A stretch of 7,005 bases of DNA from Paracoccaceae bacterium (GCA_023260935.1 JALQTL010000430.1:1-7005); one strand, 5' to 3'. Positions 1-6,880 are shown, counted from the stretch's first letter. Numbers and translations are program-made. Notes: a model not told the origin generated them from the sequence alone.

Positions 1-841
1 CAATGACCGACATCAGGATGGGATAGGCCGCAAAGACATGGAACAGCGGCAGCGGGCACATGATGCAATCCTGTTCCGTGAACAGAAGCCGGTGGCCGAG
101 CCAGCCGTTATAGACCATGCCCGACACCTTGTGCTGGGCCACCTTGGGCATGCCGGTGGTGCCCCCAGTGTGGAAATAGGCGGCAACGCGGTCTTCGCGG
201 CGGTCTTCAAAGGTCAGCCGGTCCGAAGGCTGCCGGGCGAGTTCGGCATGGAAGGATTTGACATTGGCCGAATGGTTGACCGGGTTCTTGGGCCGGATCA
301 GGGGCACGATCAGCCGCTTGGCACCGGTCAGGTAGCCGACCAGATCGACCTCGATCACGGTCTTGACGCTGGGTGCGTGGCGCACGGCCTCGGCCACCTT
401 CTGGGGCACATCCGTCTTGGGAAAGGCCTTGAGCGTGACCACGACCTTGGCATCGGTTTCCCGCAGGATGGCGCTGATCTGTTCGGGCTCCAGAAGCGGA
501 TTGATCGGGTTCACGATGCCCGCGACCGCGCCCCCCAGAAGGGTAACGGCAGTTTCAAGACAGTTCGGCAGCACATAGGCCACAACGTCCTTTTCGCCCA
601 CGCCAAGGCTGCGAAACAGGTTTGCCGCCTGCGTGACCATTGCCAGAAGGTCATTCCAGGTCAGCGTCTTGGAGGGGGCAGAGGGATCAGAGAAAAGCTG
701 ATAGCTGATCGCGGGACGGGTGCCGTGGCGGGCGCGCGTGGCGCTGATGAATTCGTGCATCGTGCGCGCGACCGGCCGTTCCGCCCAAGGCATCTCTGCC
801 TCGATCGCCTTTACATCCGCAAGATTTGCGAAAGTTCCCAT
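1..841 (-). CDS. AMP-forming acyl-CoA synthetase, N-terminal 280 residues (3' end outside window)
   Basis: This partial gene runs off the left edge. It encodes an adenylate-forming enzyme (ANL superfamily) that would activate a carboxylic acid with ATP and transfer it to coenzyme A in the cytoplasm. The ATP-binding P-loop motif TGGTTGMPK is at residues 225-233, followed by AQHKVSGMVYNGW and by PLPLFHVFAAYPILMS near the cut, as in AMP-binding enzymes. The TGGTTGMPK version and the N-terminus resemble the PRK07529-type acyl-CoA synthetases (about 630 aa, from memory), so more than half the protein, including the C-terminal lysine domain, is missing here. The start ATG (841-839) is preceded by a strong GGGGAGGAAG site with about 5 nt spacing. 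It lies 153 bp downstream of the ABC transporter on the same strand. The acyl substrate cannot be told from this fragment; a medium/long-chain or hydroxylated fatty acid is possible. Confidence 0.9.
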   Translation of the reverse strand, partial: MGTFANLADVKAIEAEMPWAERPVARTMHEFISATRARHGTRPAISYQLFSDPSAPSKTLTWNDLLAMVTQAANLFRSLGVGEKDVVAYVLPNCLETAVTLLGGAVAGIVNPINPLLEPEQISAILRETDAKVVVTLKAFPKTDVPQKVAEAVRHAPSVKTVIEVDLVGYLTGAKRLIVPLIRPKNPVNHSANVKSFHAELARQPSDRLTFEDRREDRVAAYFHTGGTTGMPKVAQHKVSGMVYNGWLGHRLLFTEQDCIMCPLPLFHVFAAYPILMSVI

Positions 842-857
842 GGCTTCCTCCCCTTGT

Positions 858-877
858 GGCCCCGTTGGTGGGGGGCC
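858..877 (-). promoter_or_regulatory. 6-bp GC hairpin just ahead of the acyl-CoA synthetase ribosome binding site
   Basis: GGCCCC (858-863) and GGGGCC (872-877) form a perfect inverted repeat with an 8-nt loop. On the minus strand the structure ends about 5 nt before the GGGGAGGAAG ribosome binding site, so it would fold in the 5' leader of the synthetase mRNA. No U-tract follows, so it is not a standard terminator. It could affect translation or mRNA stability, or be a chance feature of GC-rich DNA. Confidence 0.3.
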
Positions 878-969
878 TGTTCTTTTCCCTGAGGGCGAAG
901 ATGGGGGGAAAGATGCCGTTTGCCAAGCGCGACCACGGCAGGGAACGCAACGTCAGACCGGGGACAAGG

Positions 970-989
970 CCCCTGCGCCAAGGCAGGGG
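970..989 (-). terminator. Terminator-like hairpin after the ABC transporter gene
   Basis: CCCCTGC (970-976) and GCAGGGG (983-989) form a perfect 7-bp GC stem with a 6-nt loop, beginning 5 nt past the TAG stop of the ABC transporter as read on the minus strand. The position fits a transcription terminator or 3'-end stabilising hairpin. The bases that follow on the minus strand are CCTTGTCCCC, without a run of T, so intrinsic termination would be weak and partial read-through into the acyl-CoA synthetase gene is possible. Confidence 0.45.
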
Positions 990-994
990 GCGGG

Positions 995-2776
995 CTACAG
1001 GCTGCCGTCGGTGAATTGAAGGCGCGCCAGACGCGCATAAAGCCCGCCTTGTGCCACCAGATCATCATGCCGGCCCTGCGCCACGATACGGCCCTGATCG
1101 AAAACCACGATCCGGTCGGCGCGCTTTACCGTGGCCAGACGGTGCGCCACCACAAGGGTCGTGCGCCCTTCGGCAAGGCTTTCAACCGCCTGCTGCACCG
1201 CGCGTTCGGATTCGGCATCCAGCGCGCTTGTCGCCTCGTCCAGCAGCAGCACCGGCGCATCGCGCAGGATCGCCCGGGCAATCGCCACGCGCTGCTTTTG
1301 CCCGCCCGACAGCATGACCCCGCGTTCGCCAAGGAAACTGTCATAACCTTCGGGCAGGCCGGTGATGAAATCATGCGCCGCAGCGGCCCGGGCGGCGGCC
1401 TCGACCTCGGCGTCGGTGGCTTCGGGGCGGCCGAAGCGGATGTTTTCGCGCGCCGAAGTGGCAAAGATCACAGGGTCTTGCGGCACCATGGCAATGGCGC
1501 GGCGAAAGGCCATGCGATCCAGTTCCCGCAGATCGATGCCATCCAGACGCACCGCCCCCGATTGCGGATCATAAAACCGCATCAGAAGTTGCAGGATCGT
1601 CGTCTTGCCCGCGCCCGAAGGCCCGACAAGCGCCACGGTTTCCCCTGGCCGCACGGAAAGAGAGACGTGATCAAGAGCCGAGCTATCGGGCCGCGCGGGA
1701 TAGCGGAAGGTCACATCGTCAAAGCTGATCTCTCCGCGCACCGGTTGCGGCAAAGTGGCGGGGCGGGCGGGGTCTGTTACCGGGTCATCGGTGCCCAGCA
1801 ATTCCACCAGCCGTTCGGTTGCCCCGGCGGCGCGCTGCAATTCGCCCCAGATTTCCGACAGCGCCCCGACAGAGCCTGCCACCATCACGGCATAGATGAC
1901 GAACTGGATCAGTTCGCCTGCGCTCATCGCCCCGGCACGCACATCGCGCGCGCCCATCCACAAGACGCCGACAATACCGGTGAAGACAAGGAAGATGACG
2001 ATCACCGTCATCACCGCCCGGGTGCCGATCCGGGTTCTGGCCGAGGCGAATGCCTTTTCGGTAACATCGGCAAAGGCGGCGCGGGTCTGATCCTCGTGGG
2101 TGAAGGCCTGCACCGTCTGGACCGCGCCCAGCGCCTCGGAGGCAGAGCCAGAGGAACTTGCGATCCAGTCCTGGTTTTCGCGCGAAAGCTTGCGCAGCCG
2201 TCGGCCCAGCACCACGATGGGCACCACCACCACCGGCACGATCAAAAGCACCAGCCCCGCCAACTTGGCCGAGGTCAGGAACATCAGCACCAGCCCGCCC
2301 AGAAGGATCAGCGCATTGCGCAGCGCGATCGAGATGGAAGAACCGATCAGCGACAGGATCAGCGTGGTGTCGGTGGTGATCCGGCTAAGCACCTCGCCCG
2401 TCATGATGCGTTCAAAAAAGGCGGGCGACAGGCCCATCACGCGGTCGAACAACGCCCGGCGAATATCGGCCACGACCCGTTCGCCCAGCCGCGTGACCAG
2501 ATAGTAGCGCAAGCCGGACCCCAGGGCGAACAGTCCCGCCACCACGATGGCCGCACCGAAATAAAGGTCAAGAATGCCCTGTTCGGCATTGAAATTATCG
2601 ACAACCCGACGCACTGCCATGGGCAGCACAAGGCTGACAGTCGCGGTCAGGACAAGGGCGGCGGAAGCCAGCGCCAGAAGCCCGCGATAGGGCCGAAGGA
2701 AGGGCATCAGTCCGCGAAGCGCGCCGACCTTCCTTGATCTTGCCCGTTCTTCGGTCGCTGCGTCGTTTCTGGCCAT
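995..2776 (-). CDS. ABC transporter, fused permease and ATP-binding protein (MsbA-related half-transporter)
   Basis: A 593-residue inner-membrane ABC exporter half-molecule that should work as a homodimer. About six membrane helices lie near residues 32-55, 70-90, 145-168, 172-190, 254-275 and 288-308. The nucleotide-binding domain follows with A-loop Y359, Walker A GPSGAGKT (385-392), Q-loop Q433, signature LSGGQ (489-493), Walker B VLLLDE (509-514), D-loop SALD and switch H545, all intact. Length and domain order match type IV exporters; the sequence recalls the alphaproteobacterial MsbA-related group (TIGR02204, from memory). The cargo is unknown; lipid, LPS precursor or drug export are the family options. 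I chose ATG at 2776-2774 because GGAAG sits 4 nt upstream and MARNDAATEE gives the usual short cytoplasmic N-terminus. The frame stays open far upstream, but that extension lies antisense to the dehalogenase gene. It is transcribed divergently from the hydrolase operon. Confidence 0.95.
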   Translation of the reverse strand: MARNDAATEERARSRKVGALRGLMPFLRPYRGLLALASAALVLTATVSLVLPMAVRRVVDNFNAEQGILDLYFGAAIVVAGLFALGSGLRYYLVTRLGERVVADIRRALFDRVMGLSPAFFERIMTGEVLSRITTDTTLILSLIGSSISIALRNALILLGGLVLMFLTSAKLAGLVLLIVPVVVVPIVVLGRRLRKLSRENQDWIASSSGSASEALGAVQTVQAFTHEDQTRAAFADVTEKAFASARTRIGTRAVMTVIVIFLVFTGIVGVLWMGARDVRAGAMSAGELIQFVIYAVMVAGSVGALSEIWGELQRAAGATERLVELLGTDDPVTDPARPATLPQPVRGEISFDDVTFRYPARPDSSALDHVSLSVRPGETVALVGPSGAGKTTILQLLMRFYDPQSGAVRLDGIDLRELDRMAFRRAIAMVPQDPVIFATSARENIRFGRPEATDAEVEAAARAAAAHDFITGLPEGYDSFLGERGVMLSGGQKQRVAIARAILRDAPVLLLDEATSALDAESERAVQQAVESLAEGRTTLVVAHRLATVKRADRIVVFDQGRIVAQGRHDDLVAQGGLYARLARLQFTDGSL

Positions 2777-2905
2777 CCGTCTTCCGTCCCTGTTGCGCGC
2801 CGACGGGTTTAGGCAACCTGGGGCCGCGCGGCAAGCGCCGCGATTGACGCGCCCCCTTTTCGCCGGGCGCAGCCTGTGCAACGGTCGCCCGAAGGGAGAG
2901 CCACC
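2777..2905. promoter_or_regulatory. Divergent intergenic region with inverted repeat and -35-like hexamer
   Basis: This 129-bp gap separates the divergently read ABC transporter and dehalogenase genes, so it must hold or adjoin promoters for both. A perfect inverted repeat, CGCGGC (2827-2832) and GCCGCG (2837-2842) with a 4-nt loop, lies 1 nt before TTGACG (2844-2849), a good match to a sigma-70 -35 hexamer facing the dehalogenase. No convincing -10 hexamer stands 16-18 nt downstream, so the promoter call is weak. The repeat could be an operator or only GC-rich background. GAAGGGAGAG (2891-2900) is the ribosome binding site of the dehalogenase. Confidence 0.4.
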
Positions 2906-3586
2906 ATGCAGCCCACAGCCTTTGTCTTCGATGCCTATGGCACCTTGTTCGATGTGGCCGCCGCCGCCCGCACCGCCGCGGCGGAACCGGGGGCCGGGCG
3001 GCTGGCGGGGGTCTGGCCCCGGCTGGCCGAAGACTGGCGGCGCAAGCAACTGGAATACAGCTGGCTTCGTGCGATCATGGGCGCGCATGCCGATTTCGCC
3101 GAAGTGACCGCCGATGCACTCGACTGGGCGCTGGAGGCGCAGGGAATGGGCGCCGAGCATGATCTGCGCGCGCGGCTTCTGGCACTGTATGACAGGCTGG
3201 AAGCCTATCCCGAAGTGCCAGAGGTGCTGGCGCGGCTGAAGGCGGGCGGGCGCGCGCTGGCCATCCTGTCGAACGGGGCGCCGGCGATGCTGGGGGCGGC
3301 CATAAGGTCGGCCGGGATCGACGGGCTGATCGACAGGGCGATCTCGGTCGAGGAGGTGGGGGTCTACAAACCCTCTCCCCGGGTCTATGCGCTGGTCGAG
3401 TCGCATCTGGGTGTGCCGCCCGGGCAGGTGATGTTCGTCTCGTCGAACGGCTGGGACATCGCGGGGGCGGCGCGATTCGGCTTCCTGACCGCCTGGGTGA
3501 ACCGCGCGGGCGCGCCGGTGGACCGGCTGCCGCATGGCCCGGCGCATATTCTGACCGACCTGACCCCCCTTCCCGATTTCCTGTAA
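2906..3586 (+). CDS. (S)-2-haloacid dehalogenase, type II (HAD superfamily)
   Basis: A 226-residue cytoplasmic hydrolase that would convert (S)-2-haloalkanoic acids such as 2-chloropropionate or haloacetate to 2-hydroxy acids plus halide. The HAD motif FDAYGTLFD supplies nucleophile D9 and T13. R45 in WRRKQLEYSWLR, S122-N123 in LSNG, K155 and Y161 in VYKPSPRVY, and S179, N181 and D184 in SSNGWD match by spacing the catalytic set of L-DEX YL (D10, T14, R41, S118, K151, Y157, S175, N177, D180). All are present, so the enzyme looks active as a dehalogenase rather than a generic HAD phosphatase. Length is normal. ATG at 2906 is chosen over the in-frame GTG at 2876 because GAAGGGAGAG lies 5 nt ahead of it and the family N-terminus begins there. 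First gene of the plus-strand operon, 9 nt before the next. The real substrate may not be halogenated. Confidence 0.92.
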   Translation: MQPTAFVFDAYGTLFDVAAAARTAAAEPGAGRLAGVWPRLAEDWRRKQLEYSWLRAIMGAHADFAEVTADALDWALEAQGMGAEHDLRARLLALYDRLEAYPEVPEVLARLKAGGRALAILSNGAPAMLGAAIRSAGIDGLIDRAISVEEVGVYKPSPRVYALVESHLGVPPGQVMFVSSNGWDIAGAARFGFLTAWVNRAGAPVDRLPHGPAHILTDLTPLPDFL

Positions 3587-3595
3587 GAGGCCCCG

Positions 3596-4420
3596 ATGAC
3601 GGATCATCTGCTGCTGTCTGACGGCACCCGGATCGCCTATCGCGACGAAGGCGCCGGCCTGCCAGTTCTGTGCCTGCCGGGCCTGACCCGGACCATGGCC
3701 GATTTCGACTACATGATCCCGCACCTGCCGCCCTGCCGGCTGATCCGCATGGATTACCGCGGTCGCGGGGAAAGCCAGTGGACGGGGGCCGCCAGCTATA
3801 CCGTGCCGCAGGAAGGCCGCGATGCGCTGGAGCTTCTGGATCATCTGGGCATCGCAAGGGCGGCCATCATCGGCACCTCGCGCGGGGGGCTGATCGGCAT
3901 GCTGCTGGCGGCGGTGGCGCATGACCGGCTTCTGGGGCTGTGCCTGAACGATGTGGGCCCAGAGATCCACCGCCCGGGGCTGGAGCGGATCTTTGATTAC
4001 GTCGGGCGCAACCCGGCGGCCCGGACCCATGCGGAACTGGCTGCGAAACTGCCCAAGGCGATGCCCGGCTTTGCCAACGTGCCCGCCTCGCGCTGGCGCG
4101 AAGAGGCAGAGCGGCATTATGCCGAAACGCCCGAAGGCCTGCGCATCACCTATGATCCGGCGCTGCGCGATGCCTTTCTGGCGGCCTTCGAAGGCCCGTC
4201 GGCCGATCTGTGGCCCCTGTTCGATGCGCTTGCAGGCCTGCCCGTGGCGCTGATCCGGGGGGCGAATTCCGATCTTCTCTCATCTGCCACGGCCGAGGAG
4301 ATGCGCCGTCGTCGTCCCGACATGATCTTTGCCGAAGTGCCGGACCGGGCGCATATTCCGTTTCTGGACGAACCCCCGGCGGTCGCTGCATTGACCGCCT
4401 TTCTGAAAGCCTGCACATGA
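3596..4420 (+). CDS. Alpha/beta-fold hydrolase, substrate unknown
   Basis: A 274-residue cytoplasmic alpha/beta hydrolase with a full catalytic triad: nucleophile S95 in GTSRGG (93-98), likely acid D226 in RGANSDLLS, and H253 in DRAHIPFLDEP. The oxyanion region reads LCLPGLTRTMADFDY, so the usual HG dipeptide after the third strand is replaced by PG; the DYRGRGES turn (53-60) is typical. A serine nucleophile argues against haloalkane dehalogenase or epoxide hydrolase, which use aspartate. It probably cleaves an ester, lactone or carbon-carbon bond, but no substrate can be named. No signal peptide is visible. AAGAGG at 3585-3590 overlaps the dehalogenase TAA and serves the ATG at 3596. The gene ends in an ATGA overlap with the next one, indicating translational coupling. 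Confidence 0.88.
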   Translation: MTDHLLLSDGTRIAYRDEGAGLPVLCLPGLTRTMADFDYMIPHLPPCRLIRMDYRGRGESQWTGAASYTVPQEGRDALELLDHLGIARAAIIGTSRGGLIGMLLAAVAHDRLLGLCLNDVGPEIHRPGLERIFDYVGRNPAARTHAELAAKLPKAMPGFANVPASRWREEAERHYAETPEGLRITYDPALRDAFLAAFEGPSADLWPLFDALAGLPVALIRGANSDLLSSATAEEMRRRRPDMIFAEVPDRAHIPFLDEPPAVAALTAFLKACT

Positions 4421-5373
4421 CACCCGACCAGATCGAGGCCGCCGCAGCGCGGCTGAAAGGCCATGCCCGCCTGACCCCCCTGTTGAATGCCCCGCTTCTG
4501 GATGCAGCCTTTGGCAAGCGCATCTTCGTCAAGGCCGAATGTCTGCAACTGACAGGGTCTTTCAAGTTCCGCGGCGCCTGGTCCGCGGTATCGGCCCTGC
4601 CCGCCGGCACCAAAGGGGTGCTGGCCTATTCCTCGGGCAACCATGGGCAGGGGGTGGCGCTGGCCGCAGCCCGGCACGGGCTGGCCTGCGTCATCGTGAT
4701 GCCGTCCGATGCGCCTGCGGTAAAGGTGGAAAACACCCGCGCCTATGGCGCCGAAGTGGTGCTTTACGACCGCGCCACCGAAGACCGCGATGCCATTGGC
4801 GCCGCGCTTTGCGCCGACCGGGGGCTGCACCTGATCAAACCTTTTGACGATGCCGATGTCATCGCCGGTCAGGGCAGTTGCGGGCTGGAAATCGCCGATC
4901 AGGCCCGCGCCGAAGGCGTGACCGAGGCCGATGTGCTGGTCTGCTGCGGCGGAGGCGGGCTGTCGGCCGGCATTGCCCTTGCGCTGGAGGCCCGCGCCCC
5001 CCGGCTTCGCGTGCGGACCTGCGAACCCGAAGGTTTTGACGATATGGCCCGGTCCCTTTCCAGCGGCAGGCGCCAGACCAATCCCCGCGCCACAGGGTCG
5101 GTCTGCGACGCGATCCTGACACCCGCACCGGGGCTGCTGACCCTGCCGATCCTCAGCCGACTTGCCGGCCCCGGCCTTGTGGTCAGCGATGCCGAGGCCT
5201 GCCGCGCCATGGCGCTGGCCTTCAGCCATCTGCGCATCGTTCTGGAACCCGGCGGCGCCGTCGCCCTTGCCGCCGCCCTTTTCCGCGACACATCCCCCAC
5301 CGTGATCTGCACCGCCAGCGGCGGCAATGTCGATCCGGCCTTTTTTGCCCGCACCCTTGCCGACCATGCCTGA
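4417..5373 (+). CDS. Threonine/serine dehydratase-like PLP enzyme (fold type II ammonia-lyase)
   Basis: A 318-residue pyridoxal-phosphate enzyme of the tryptophan-synthase-beta fold. The Schiff-base lysine is K50 in LTGSFKFRGA; SSGNHGQG (72-79) binds the substrate carboxylate and GGGGLSAG (178-185) the cofactor phosphate; EPEGFDD (203-209) and EPGGAVALAA (277-286) are family features. The family removes ammonia from hydroxy-amino acids, for example threonine to 2-oxobutanoate or serine to pyruvate; relatives are serine racemases and 3-hydroxyaspartate dehydratases. It lacks the C-terminal ACT-like regulatory domain of biosynthetic IlvA, so a catabolic or specialised role is likelier. The start ATG at 4417 overlaps the TGA of the preceding hydrolase by 4 nt. 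The frame is open further upstream to 4210, but that part is read from inside the hydrolase gene and does not resemble the family. Exact substrate is unresolved. Confidence 0.9.
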   Translation: MTPDQIEAAAARLKGHARLTPLLNAPLLDAAFGKRIFVKAECLQLTGSFKFRGAWSAVSALPAGTKGVLAYSSGNHGQGVALAAARHGLACVIVMPSDAPAVKVENTRAYGAEVVLYDRATEDRDAIGAALCADRGLHLIKPFDDADVIAGQGSCGLEIADQARAEGVTEADVLVCCGGGGLSAGIALALEARAPRLRVRTCEPEGFDDMARSLSSGRRQTNPRATGSVCDAILTPAPGLLTLPILSRLAGPGLVVSDAEACRAMALAFSHLRIVLEPGGAVALAAALFRDTSPTVICTASGGNVDPAFFARTLADHA

Positions 5374-5379
5374 GCCCCG

Positions 5380-6165
5380 ATGCCCCTGATCTTCTTTCCC
5401 GACCTGCGGCTGAACGCCGAGCTTTCGGGCCCGGCCGACGGCCCGCCTGTGGTGCTTTTGCACGCGCTTGGCACTTCGTTGCGGATATGGGACGGCGTGC
5501 TGCCCCATCTGCCCGGCAACCGGGTTCTTACAATCGACATGCGCGGCCATGGCCTTTCGGACGTGCCGCCCGCGCCCTATGCCATGGGGGCGCTGATCCA
5601 TGATGCCGAACGGGTGATGGATCACTTTGCCCTTCGCGACGCCGTGGTGGTGGGCCTTTCCATCGGTGGGCTGATCGCGCAGGGGCTGGCGACCAAGCGG
5701 CTGGATCTGGTGCGGGCCATGGTGCTGTCGAACGCCGCCGCGCGGATCGGCATCGCCAGCCAGTGGCAAACCCGGATCGAGGCCGTTCGCACAGGCGGCC
5801 TTGCTGCGGTGGCCGATGCCACGATGGAACGCTGGTTCGGCAGGCTCTGGCGGGATCAGCCCGCCATGCCAGCGTTTCGCGACCTTCTGCTGCGCACAGA
5901 CCCTGAAGGATGGTGCGGAGCGGCGGCCGCCATTGCGGGCACCGATTTCTACACGCCAACCGCCGCCCTGCGCCTGCCGACGTTGGCGATTGCCGGGGCC
6001 AATGACGGATCAACCCCGCCCGATCTGGTGCGCGAAACCGCCGATCTGATCGCCGGCAGCCGGTTTCACCTGATCCGCGGCGCAGGCCATCTGCCAATGG
6101 CAGAACGGCCCGCCGAATACGGCAGCGCGATTGCCGGCTTTCTGAAAGAGATCGGACATGGCTGA
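5380..6165 (+). CDS. pcaD: 3-oxoadipate enol-lactonase (PcaD-like alpha/beta hydrolase)
   Basis: A 261-residue alpha/beta hydrolase. The triad is S94 in GLSIGG (92-97), D209 in GANDGSTPP and H237 in GAGHLPMAERP, with HALGTSLRIWD (28-38) supplying the oxyanion hole and DMRGHGLSD (53-61) the usual turn. The ERWF segment, the CGAAAAIAGTDF stretch before the acid strand and the length fit 3-oxoadipate enol-lactonase, which opens the lactone to 3-oxoadipate in the beta-ketoadipate pathway for protocatechuate and catechol. No other pca gene (dioxygenase, cycloisomerase, decarboxylase, CoA transferase) is present, so the true substrate may be another lactone or ester and the symbol is provisional. 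It starts 6 nt after the dehydratase TGA without a clear ribosome binding site, which points to translational coupling, and overlaps the next gene by 8 nt. Confidence 0.82.
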   Translation: MPLIFFPDLRLNAELSGPADGPPVVLLHALGTSLRIWDGVLPHLPGNRVLTIDMRGHGLSDVPPAPYAMGALIHDAERVMDHFALRDAVVVGLSIGGLIAQGLATKRLDLVRAMVLSNAAARIGIASQWQTRIEAVRTGGLAAVADATMERWFGRLWRDQPAMPAFRDLLLRTDPEGWCGAAAAIAGTDFYTPTAALRLPTLAIAGANDGSTPPDLVRETADLIAGSRFHLIRGAGHLPMAERPAEYGSAIAGFLKEIGHG

Positions 6166-6880
6166 CTTCCTTCTGATCCACGGTTCCTGCCATGGCGCCT
6201 GGTGCTGGCACCGGGTGATCCCGGCGCTGGAAGCTTTGGGCCATACCGCCCGCGCCATCGACCTGCCGGGGCATGGGCTGGACCATACCCCCGCCGCCTC
6301 GGTCACGCTGGACAGCTATGCCGGAGCGATCCTGTCGGCCTTGGCAGGGCCCACCATCCTTGTCGGTCATTCCATGGCGGGCTACCCGATCACCGCCGCG
6401 GCCGAGCGTGATCCCCGCCTGATCCGTGCGCTGGCCTATGTCTGCGCCTATCTGCCGGTCTCGGGCCTGTCGCTGGCCGACATGCGCCGCGCCGGCCCGC
6501 GCCAGCCGCTGGCCCCGGCGATCCGCGTGGATGCCACCCGCACCAGCTTTGCCTTCGACCCCGCGATGGCTGATGACCTTTTCTACCACGATTGCGCCCC
6601 CGAGGCGCAGGCTCTGGCCCGGCTGTGCCTGTGCCCCCAGCCGATTCTGCCTCAGGAAACGCCCCTGACCCTGACGGATCGCAGCCAGAGCCTGCCGCGC
6701 CACTATATCCGCTGTAGCGAAGACCGCGCCATTCCGCCCGAATATCAGCAGACGATGGCGCGGGGCCTTTCCCCGGAAAACGTCAGCGTGCTGCCCTCGT
6801 CCCATTCGCCCTTCTTCTCGATGCCGGGCGCGCTTGCCCGCCTGCTTCACGGGATTGCGGACAGGTCCATGCCAACCTAG
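6158..6880 (+). CDS. Alpha/beta hydrolase of the methylesterase/hydroxynitrile-lyase type
   Basis: A 240-residue cytoplasmic alpha/beta hydrolase. FLLIHGSCHGAWCWHRV at the N-terminus, GHSMAG (70-75) with nucleophile S72, CSEDRAIPPEYQ with acid D189 and SSHSPFFSMP with H216 are the signature blocks of the family that includes plant salicylate/jasmonate methylesterases (SABP2/MES) and hydroxynitrile lyases. Bacterial members are common and mostly of unknown substrate; a small ester is the likeliest, and C-C or C-CN cleavage is possible. The triad is intact and the length is normal, slightly short because the cap segment (100-150) is compact. The ATG at 6158 lies 8 nt inside the end of the lactonase gene, with AAAGAG 7 nt upstream, so the two are translated together. 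It is the last certain gene of the operon. Confidence 0.87.
   Translation: MADFLLIHGSCHGAWCWHRVIPALEALGHTARAIDLPGHGLDHTPAASVTLDSYAGAILSALAGPTILVGHSMAGYPITAAAERDPRLIRALAYVCAYLPVSGLSLADMRRAGPRQPLAPAIRVDATRTSFAFDPAMADDLFYHDCAPEAQALARLCLCPQPILPQETPLTLTDRSQSLPRHYIRCSEDRAIPPEYQQTMARGLSPENVSVLPSSHSPFFSMPGALARLLHGIADRSMPT

Noticed and set aside
920..2737. Long open frame on the plus strand across the ABC transporter gene (605 codons)
   Set aside because: It is antisense to a clear ABC exporter with all motifs intact. Its translation is rich in His, Arg, Gln and Gly with no family resemblance, as expected for a mirror frame in GC-rich DNA.
2777..4117. N-terminal extension of the ABC transporter frame on the minus strand
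   Set aside because: The frame lacks a stop codon by composition only. It would run antisense through the dehalogenase and the first hydrolase, and the usual exporter N-terminus starts at 2776.
3596..4420. Haloalkane dehalogenase, tempting because it adjoins a haloacid dehalogenase
   Set aside because: The nucleophile position is serine (GTSRGG), whereas haloalkane dehalogenases need aspartate there.
4417..5373. Beta-hydroxyaspartate dehydratase BhcB of the glycolate-assimilation cycle
   Set aside because: The fold is shared, but the bhcA, bhcC, bhcD and bhcR partners are not beside it, so the assignment is not supported by context.
4150..5769. Long minus-strand open frame (539 codons) opposite the dehydratase and lactonase
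   Set aside because: Low-complexity Gly/His/Gln-rich translation, no recognisable domain, and antisense to genes with intact active sites.
5528..6850. Minus-strand open frame (440 codons) opposite the lactonase and last hydrolase
   Set aside because: Same reasons: mirror frame of real genes, no family motif.
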